DNA of 64,000 nucleotides. Source: Inonotus obliquus. Its lineage: Eukaryota > Basidiomycota > Agaricomycetes > Hymenochaetales > Hymenochaetaceae. Made by a program: the position numbers and the translations under genes. A model generated the notes under the pieces. The model was not told where the DNA came from. It ran no database searches and worked only from the letters and a program-made list of their open reading frames with translations. Below are positions 56,495 through 64,000 of this stretch, in pieces. How positions within the stretch are numbered: the stretch's first letter is position 1; each line of letters starts with the position of its first letter. The stretch lies in NCBI GenBank assembly GCA_032164295.1, contig JAJHTX010000001.1:248001-312000 (forward strand), read 5' to 3'.

Positions 56495-58409
56495 TTAGTA
56501 CATAGCCCGGAAAACGGGGTCCAAAGAGGGACGAGCTAAGGATGTCTCGGGTGCTGGTTTGTTTTCTAGGACCTTCTCGATCTTCTCGAGGACTTCTGGG
56601 GTGAGTTTCGGGATAACCTCGAGGGCCTTGAGGTTGTCGATAACTTGTTCTGGACGGGAGGCACCAAGGATAACGGTGCTTGTGCTGGGCTGCTTCGCGA
56701 CCCATGCCAGTGCGAGTTGGTTCAGTTTACAGCCTAGCTCTGTAGATCCGTCCCAGATTAGAATAGGCTGAAGGGAGAAGGATAGATTGGTTTGAACAGG
56801 TAAGACATACCCTTAGCGATCTCCGTCAACTGGTCGATTTTTGCGAATTTTTTCTTTCCTTCGTCCTGATTAAGTCCTTCGATCGTGTTCTTGAAGAAGT
56901 CCTTATAGTGATCGAATCGTGATCCTTGTGGGATGTTGCCGCCATTGTACTGAAATACAATACAACCGGTCAGTGCAAATAAGGGATCTAGCGACGAAGG
57001 TAAGACGAACCTTCCCGGTAAGTAATCCGCTTGCAAGTGCCGAGAAGACTGTGGTGCCAATTCCGTATTTTGCGTAGAGTGGTCTGTAACGGTGATGAGC
57101 AAAAGTGAACTAGAAATGTAATGGCTATGTTGTGCCATCGCTTACGCGTATTCTCCCTCAGGACGCTCGCGGTGGAGCATGCTATGTTCATCCAGGTTCA
57201 TTAGATTGGGGTTCCGTGGCTTAAATGGCAAATAGAGAAACGTACTGATGTTGACATTGTTCCGCGATAGGGGGAATGAGATTCAGCTTATCCGCAACGT
57301 CTGTGGGGCGATATCGAATACAATCACGAATGAAGCAGTAGCTTGGAGAAACTTACGATAAGCTTCCTCTATCTCCCTGGCAGTCCACTCAGACGTAGCC
57401 CAATAGAACGCCTATAAGAACGATATTTTTCAATGCCAATGTTCCTTCCTATCTTCCACGCGGTAACGCGATAAGATGTGCTGTACTAACCCAGCCCTTT
57501 TCAATGACGAAATTGAACGCTCGGACGATCTCTTCCATACGCACTATTAGGCAAATTGAAATTGTTCATTAGTAATTAAAATAAACAGGGTCAGGGTGGT
57601 ACGGGGTATCTTCGGGGGGAAACTGATATGATATGAATAAGAAACGTGAGACATGAGACGTACCTGTTCTATCTGGACGATGTGCGAAGATAACATCGAC
57701 GTAGTCCATTTGGAGACGTTTTAGGGAGGCTTGAGTTCCTTCGATGATACTAATCGAAATCGAAATCGAAATGAAATTGAAATGTTCCTCTGAGTATCGA
57801 AAGATTGAAAATTCGGAAAAATAGGGGCAAGTACGTACTGTTTGCGTGATAGACCGTTTGCGTTTGGGTTTTTTCCTTGACCCCAGAAATATAATTTTGT
57901 AGTGATGATGAGTTCTGAGCGTTTAATGCCTAGTTCCTTGATTGATCGACCCCTATATCCATTATCATCATGACCGGAATATGTTATTAACCAGTCAGTC
58001 AGTCAGACGCTCCATTACAAATGTATTTGCCTGTCGAAGAGGAGATTGGAGAGGTGAGAGCTGAGAGCTGACGTACATCTCTTCCTCAGACTTTCCCGAC
58101 TCGTAGCCTTCAGCTGTGTCGAACATGTTGATACCATTCTCGAAAGCAACCTTGAGTATTTCCTGTGAATCGTACGTTAGATTCGTCAATCGGAAGAGTA
58201 TAAAATTGAAGGCGGACTTTGACTGGATCACCCTTGACGGTTCCTCCCAGTGTGAGCCCTGAAAGAGAAAGAAAGGATTGGGATTATTGAGTATTTGAGA
58301 GAGAGTGTGTGTGTGTTGAGAACTTACATCCTCCTAGTGAGAACACCGGGACTCGCAGACCAGAAGGTCCGAGACGACGGAATGGCATGCCTTTCGGATC
58401 GTATTCCAT
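56495..58409 (-). CDS. Aldo/keto reductase, voltage-gated K+ channel beta-subunit type
   Basis: About ten short exons start at 58409 with MEYDPKGMPFRRLGPSGLRV and end NKPAPETSLARP, then FRAMY at 56495. The AKR catalytic tetrad is readable: Asp and Tyr in NMFDTAEGYESGKSEEEM, Lys in ELIITTKLYFWGQGKNPN, His in VDVIFAHRPDRT. Later blocks include FYWATSEWTAREIEEAY, YGIGTTVFSALASGLLTGKY, and TVILGASRPEQVIDNLKALE, the NADPH-binding segment. These match the Kv-beta-like reductases that are common in fungi, where no channel partner is established and a role in carbonyl or xenobiotic reduction is assumed. An intron near 57760 contains a short aatcga repeat. Confidence 0.93.
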
Positions 58410-58926
58410 TGCGAAACTCTGTTTAGTTATGCGGAAAGTTCTCCCTCTGGCCTAGTGAAAAAAAGTGGGCGAAGGTCAAGAGTAAAATGGAACTACTAGC
58501 TGAGTGAGCATCGGATTTTATACCGCGAGGGTAACCCTGGAATCAGACCATATGACGCAGTCTCATTAGTTATCAGTTAAAAGCTGCCGTGGTATCGCGT
58601 CGCGTGCTTTGTAAGGAAATGACTGGAAATGAAGGACAGAAATAGATGCTGAGAACTTCTGACCAGTGGCACGGCCCGCACGAGAGTCAAGACGCCCAAT
58701 CGAGAATATTCTTGGTTGAAGCCTGCAAATTTGCAGGGGGGAGCAGATACGTCGTTAATTCTTAGTTCTAACGCTGCCTGAAGTTTGGATTATCGCGCCG
58801 TGCGTCGTTAGCCGTGAGATGTCTGCGTCTGGTGAGTGTGTCACGGGTGTGACATTGCATCTGCAGACGTCACCGTCACCGCAATCCAATACATACCAGT
58901 CATTAACCTTCTTCCTCACCTTCACC
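58410..58926. other. Divergent intergenic region
   Basis: This is the shared promoter region between the reductase (minus) and the fasciclin gene (plus). No gene or clear site is identified. Confidence 0.45.
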
Positions 58927-59724
58927 ATGCTGCTCAGCGACCTTGTCGTCAGATTATCATCTTTCATCGCAAGTATTTCCATTATGAGCGGCCCTTCCGA
59001 TGTGTCAAGCCCGGCGCAAACTCCTATTGGAATGGACATTGACTCAGGGTTCAGCCCAGCGACGAGTCTGATGCTTTCGGATGTCCTCACAGTGCAGACG
59101 TCGGCGTCGATATTTTTTTCGTATGCGAGGGAGACGCGTGTTGGGGAGTTGCTGAAGAAAGGGGATGCGAGGGTTACGGTGTTTGCTCCGACGAACAAGG
59201 CGGTCATGGCTCTTGCACGGAAGCCGTGAGTTGACTATAAAGTAGATTCTTCACCGGTCTTGAACTTATCATGTATGAAAGGCACCAAGGTCCAGTTCCT
59301 GTGGACGATACTGTAATCTCTCAAGAAGAGTTTGACTCACTTTCTCGGGAGAACGTGGAACGGTGGATTAGTGCGCACATTGTACCCGTACGTCCACCCC
59401 AAACCTCTCCTGATCTCTCGTTGATTATCCACCTTCTCTTTATCTCTTCCAGAAAGCGATCCCTAGCTTATCTCCACCTTCAAAGTATGAAACGCTACTC
59501 GACGACGTTGTCATTACTGTCGGTGCGAAATCGGAGACAAAGACAAGTGATTCCGACCAGCCCGACTGGAAACGAGTTGTATTGAATGGGAATATTTCCA
59601 TCGTTGGCACAGCCGAGGTTTGCTGACAATGCCTTTTTATGTCTCTCTTGGTCTAACATCTTTCTCTGATACTTAGGCGGCCAACGGTGTACTGTATCTT
59701 CTCGATGGAGCACTTTACGGATAA
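58927..59724 (+). CDS. Single-domain fasciclin (FAS1) protein
   Basis: Four exons (58927-59225, 59282-59387, 59453-59617, 59677-59724) splice in phase to 205 residues. The start MLLSDLVVRLSSFIASISIM is moderately hydrophobic and may be a weak signal sequence. The FAS1 domain is recognised by MLSDVLTVQTSASIFFSYAR, the H1 block DARVTVFAPTNKAVMALARK, WISAHIVP, and the H2 block AANGVLYLLDGALYG at the very end. FAS1 domains mediate adhesion or extracellular interactions; short fungal versions are mostly uncharacterised. An upstream in-frame Met at 58819 would add 36 residues without improving the signal sequence. Confidence 0.85.
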
Positions 59725-60930
59725 TTCTTGTCTCCATAATTTCTTGTATACTAGTGTATCAAGTCCACGCTATATCATTCAATCGCCATTTCCCCATCAG
59801 ATCCAATTGTCATGCTCGCCTAATGGTTTTACCAGGTGCAACTTCTGGAATGCATCTCACCGGTTTGTCCATCTATTCTCTTGATGGTTGTACAGTCGTC
59901 TGATATTTTTGCCTTGGGTTAGCCGGTCGTGCCTGCTCCCGTCAAAATCTCGATCAGCTCTTCTACTGAGCACTGAGCTATACTCTAAAGAGACTAGATG
60001 AGAAGATCAATTCCTCATATTCGAATTCTAATTTCAATCTGGACTGTGAATCAAATGATGGAAGACGCCACTGAAAAGTAACTTGGTTACGTTGGCCACG
60101 CGACCGTAAGTTGCTAACAGGCACTTGCACTGAATTCTTATCCAGTTCCTCACCCGGCCGGAGAAGCATCGATGCAGCTGGCATACCCGGTCATGCCTTT
60201 TCAGTCGGTCAGCAGTCAATATTGCGCCAGTTCGGCCGATTCCACGTTCTCCCCTATCGCGTATTATGAGACGTTGCTTTAGGATACAGAGCCAGGTGCC
60301 GCGACTACCTTCCTACATGCTTCCCGTCTGGTTTCACTACCATTATGCATGCTGCCATCGCTCCCAGTCGGTAGAGTGACTTCACGAGTACTACTTCTGT
60401 TGACTAATTGCCTAAACCCAGGATTTATTTGTCCACCTGATCCCCTCCCAAGAAACTTACATATTATAAATTATACGACTTCCTGACGAGTTCCTTGACG
60501 CTGATGCCCCACATACTTTGATCCAACTGGTATTAGACGCTGAAAACATCATGATGCTCTTTTCTCGTGGTGATTTCTTACGCGTCCTGGGAAACCATCA
60601 GATTTAAGCTCGAAAACTTTGAACCTGCTGGTTAAAGTATCCTGACGGGCTCCGCACGGAATAGCACACCTACGGGCAATGATGGCCAATGATATTATGC
60701 AATGCGCAGTGACAAACATATCGCTGAGGTGTGTACTGGCGCCTACTCTCCATTGATCATTTCGGCCTGTGTCTTGAGACTTCCCTTTGATGCACACGTT
60801 TTCTACCATCACCGAGCTATGCTGAGCCAAAACGCAATGAAGGCGCACTCCGGTTTACCCTCCTTTTTTATCTTATTTAAAAGATAAACTGGTGTTAGCT
60901 GGATCTCAGCACCCTCACCACTTTCAAGTT
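59725..60930. other. Intergenic region
   Basis: This 1.2-kb spacer has no supported gene. Short open frames lack domain signatures. Confidence 0.5.
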
Positions 60931-62701
60931 ATGTCCTATTGCGACACAACCGTTGCGACAGTATTCGCCGATAACACGTTATCTCCCCACTTGCACCGTG
61001 ATACGTCCCTCGGAGCTGCGCTCATTGGTCTCGTATTCGCTTCTATGTGAGTTGATTTGCGGTTTGAAACCATTACAAATTTCGTTCACATTTGTTCTTG
61101 TTAGTCTGTTTGGAGTCACAAATGACCAGGCTCTAATATACTGGCAGACCTACAAATGCGATCCAAAGTATCTAAGGTTGATGGTAAGTGTCCCTTGTTT
61201 TGCTCCTTTACACCGTGACAGGGCAGGGATTAACATAACACAGATTGCCTTCCTGTGGTAAGGTTGAATCCGAGAGAACAAGCTCGTGATTCTTGACCCG
61301 TATTTTCAGGATTCTGGACGTATTGCAGGTCGCCCTTGCTGCCCAGTATACCTATTTCGTCTTGATAACGAACTTCGCCAACTTATCCGTAGCTGGTAAA
61401 GTCACTTGGAGCATGTCGGTACGTACTTCCTGAACCGTTTCCTGTGTCATTTAGCTTACGCTTTGATCGATATTTAATGCGACAGACGCATGTAGTTGCA
61501 TCGGTGATTCCCTAAGATATACTATCGTTATCCTGATTGACGTGCACTTTTCAGGAGATAAGCGACTTTGTCATTCGCCTGTATGTCAAATCACAAAAAA
61601 AATTCTGATGGTACCATATAATGACCAAGAGTTCAGCTATTACTCACGGAGGATCTGGATTAGTAAGTCTGCTCAAATACACGAAATAGAAGGCGCAGCT
61701 CACTGACTCCTCCCAAGTAAGCGATCGAAAGTTGCTCATGACGGCTACGGCGGTACGGAAGTCGTAGTTCTTGTCTTGTAACATTTGTATACCCTTTTCA
61801 TACAGATTTCTGTGAATTTCATCGCACTTGGTGAGTTTTCCGATTTAATTTGCTCGTTGCCTCGCCTCACTTCTCAGCGAATTGTAGCATTTGGAATAGG
61901 ATTTGCGGGCAAATTGTAAGTCTGATGTCCAACCTTTGCATTGTGATAGGGCGGGAGGCTGATACCCGATCAGATTCTCGTTCGACTCGATTGTCGAAGT
62001 GCAAACAATTTCAGTACGTTGCTAGTGAAGACAGATTTTCTGAGGTCGCTAATTCAATACGGCAACCGACTTCGCAGTGGGTCATGTACACGGCTCTTGG
62101 ATCCGGGGTCGCAGCGGACTTGTGGACAACTGCTTCATTATGCTACCTCTTGAGAAGGGATACACCTGGATTTCAGACGTAAGTACTTTCGGAGGCAAGA
62201 GATGCAGTAAGACTAACACGTTACTGAAAGGACCGGCACTCTACTCAACAAGTTAACGGTGTATATCGTTAATACTGGGCTATTGACGAGCTTCTGGGCG
62301 ATTTGTTGTTTTGTCACGGTTCGTCATTTGGCAAATCATATCCTATTCAAGCAGACTTATGCCTTATGATCAGTATGCCGCAATGTCGCGCAATGCCATC
62401 TTCGTCGCAATTTACTCTTGCCTTTCGAGACGTATGTATTTACCTTCTTCCGAAACGTGCTGGTTGATGAAATACAATACTACCGATAGTGTATTTCAAC
62501 GCATTACTTGCAACGCTTAATTCGCGAAAACACTTAAGAGAGGCGATGGTTGCGGGTACAGGTACAGATTTAGAACGTGTCGTCAGGGTTTCCCTCGCTG
62601 CAGGAAAAAACCTCCGATCTGACGATGGAAATTCGACCACGAACGGGGGACTGCGTGCGGGAACTGGTTCGATTACCGGAGAAAAGGCGAACTCAGAATG
62701 A
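60931..62701 (+). CDS. Seven-helix membrane protein of the DUF6534 type
   Basis: About ten short exons start at 60931 (MSYCDTTVATVFADN). The first helix is LGAALIGLVFAS, joined across a phase-compatible intron to LFGVTNDQALIYWQTYKCDP. Further helices read ILDVLQVALAAQYTYFVLIT with NFANLSVAGKVTWSMS, then ISVNFIAL joined to RIVAFGIGFAGKL, then YTALGSGVAADLWTTASLCY, then KLTVYIVNTGLLTSFWAICC. The end of the domain, YFNALLATLNSRKHLREA, is the family's signature, and a hydrophilic tail (RSDDGNSTTNGGLRAGTGS) follows. These proteins are strongly expanded in Agaricomycetes and their function is unknown; a receptor-like or transport role is only conjecture. The exact exon borders in 61560-61760 are uncertain. 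Confidence 0.8.
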
Positions 62702-63290
62702 TCCTTTTAGTCCGCCGTTTTGATCAGAAGTTCTACAGAGACTACAAAGACGAACTGCCGTGCGGCTGGAATCTGAGGCGCTTTGTTAACCTCCGGTGCG
62801 GTAATCGTGCCAGTATAAAGGACAATTTCTATATGCCATTTACGAATGACACACTTCATTCACCGGCTTAGCCATAGAATATCAGAATATCAAAACCTTT
62901 ACTTACGGACAATCTCATGACACTCTATTAAATGTTCTAGATATTTTTGTTTAACATATGGCGCTGTATATATTTCGAAGAGTCTATCTGCTCAACAAGG
63001 CATAGAGACTCGACGTGTTATGCTCGACGCCTCCTCTTTTATTCATAGAATATTATCTTCTCAAGCATTGAGAATGCTATCTCGATTATCTCGATTGAAG
63101 TCACCCAGGGTAAAGTGGGACGAGTTGCTAGGCTAGGCCACTTTCACGAACGAAGCATCATCTGCGCCGATCGCTGAGTTTGATGCTATTCGGCAGGTTC
63201 CGAGAGACGTCGTGGCAGCGCGTTTACTGTACTGTTACGCGTTTCCTCATTCTGCGCTGTTCTTGACTCGTTGGCTGCGATCCGAGCATC
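62702..63290. other. Intergenic region upstream of coatomer beta
   Basis: This contains the 3' flank of the membrane-protein gene and the coatomer promoter. No gene or clear site is seen. Confidence 0.45.
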
Positions 63291-64000
63291 ATGGCCTCCC
63301 CAGACGCAATATGCTATACGGTTGTATTCGAGGATTCCTCGGAGACTCCAACGACGCAGGAGCTGCGCTCTGCGCTTCAAAAAGGCTCGGACGAAGTGAA
63401 GATCGACACATTGCGCAAGATCATCGTGTCTACAGTTAATGGCAATTCGCAGGTTCGTCCCATAGTCAGAGCTGTGGAAGGCAGCTCGAAAGCAAGGTTT
63501 AATTCTAATGCTTTGGGGTGTGGATAGCCGCAATTATTAATGCCTATTATTCAATACGTGATGCCGTCGAAAAGTAAACAACTGAAGAAGTTGCTGCACT
63601 TTTATTGGGAAGTCTGTCCGAAGTATGATGAGAATGGGAAGTTGAAGCAGGAGATGATCCTTGTCTGGTGAGTCGTGACTTCTGCTCAATGGACTACTAG
63701 GCTGAATGAACCCATTTTGAAAAGTAATGCCATCCGAAATGACCTCGTGAGTTGACATTATCATCTCCAGTTCTGTTCGTTGGTAGTAAAGCGAGCTTCC
63801 GTAGCAACATCCAAACGAATACATACGAGGCGCTACTCTAAGATTCCTCCAGAAGATTGCGAAAGATTCAGAGTTGCTTGAACCATTGATTCCATCGTGT
63901 CGGTCATGTCTCGAGCATCGACATTCGTATGTCAGGAAAAATGCTGTCTTCGCGGTCTATTCCATATATCGCGCCTACGAACACCTCATACCCGATGCAC
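63291..64000 (+). CDS. SEC26: Coatomer subunit beta (COPI), N-terminal part
   Basis: The start at 63291 gives [18 protein letters not shown], then [20 protein letters not shown] and [14 protein letters not shown]. After an intron it continues [20 protein letters not shown], then [20 protein letters not shown] and ILVCNAIRNDL. After a further intron it reads [20 protein letters not shown], then [20 protein letters not shown]. This is the adaptin-like N-terminal helical repeat of beta-COP, a core COPI coat subunit for Golgi-to-ER transport. Three introns are seen, all in phase. The gene continues past 64000, so most of the roughly 900-residue protein is missing. Confidence 0.95.

Overview
This window is nuclear DNA from a basidiomycete fungus, most likely an Agaricomycete. 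Genes lie on both strands without operons and are cut by many short introns of about 50-60 nt with GT-AG borders. The gene set includes basidiomycete hallmarks: an FTR1/FET3 high-affinity iron uptake pair, a PK-like kinase of the fungal FunK1 type, a DUF6534-type membrane protein, a single-domain fasciclin protein and many low-complexity Ser/Pro-rich proteins. All coordinates and splice junctions were worked out by eye from reading frames and splice signals. The species was not identified.

Layout. 0-10 kb: a secreted glutaminase-like protein running off the left edge (minus), an uncharacterised protein with a PPAY N-terminus, a small HMG-box-like protein, and a large disordered coiled-coil protein with a His-Gly repeat (minus). 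10-20 kb: an unassigned minus-strand candidate, a large GATA-like zinc-finger protein, then FTR1 and FET3 in tandem. Upstream of both iron genes there are exact ATCWGATAA boxes, the site class used by fungal iron-regulatory GATA factors. 19-30 kb: a minus-strand fragment facing FET3, a PK-like kinase that appears broken by frameshifts, a cupin, the UV-damage endonuclease Uve1 (two possible starts and a GC-AG intron), a GPI-anchored Kre9/Knh1-like wall protein (minus), the mitochondrial protease Atp23 (minus) and a small unassigned gene.

30-34 kb is nearly empty. 34-39 kb holds a TPX2-domain spindle protein (minus). 39-45 kb is gene-poor apart from a 76-residue protein ending in a CCHC-like cysteine/histidine motif. 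45-47.5 kb carries an enoyl-CoA hydratase with unusually long introns. 47.5-54 kb is gene-poor and repeat-rich and contains a 787-bp non-autonomous inverted-repeat element whose 180-bp arms differ at one position. 54-64 kb: a small heat-shock protein with a textbook heat-shock element and TATA box (minus), an aldo/keto reductase of the potassium-channel beta-subunit type (minus), a fasciclin protein, a DUF6534-type membrane protein, and the N-terminus of coatomer beta running off the right edge.

Functional links: FTR1 and FET3 together form the plasma-membrane ferroxidase-permease complex and are probably co-repressed by iron. Atp23, Uve1 (if its longer start is used) and the hydratase point to mitochondria. 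The remaining genes are ordinary housekeeping genes with no operonic relation.
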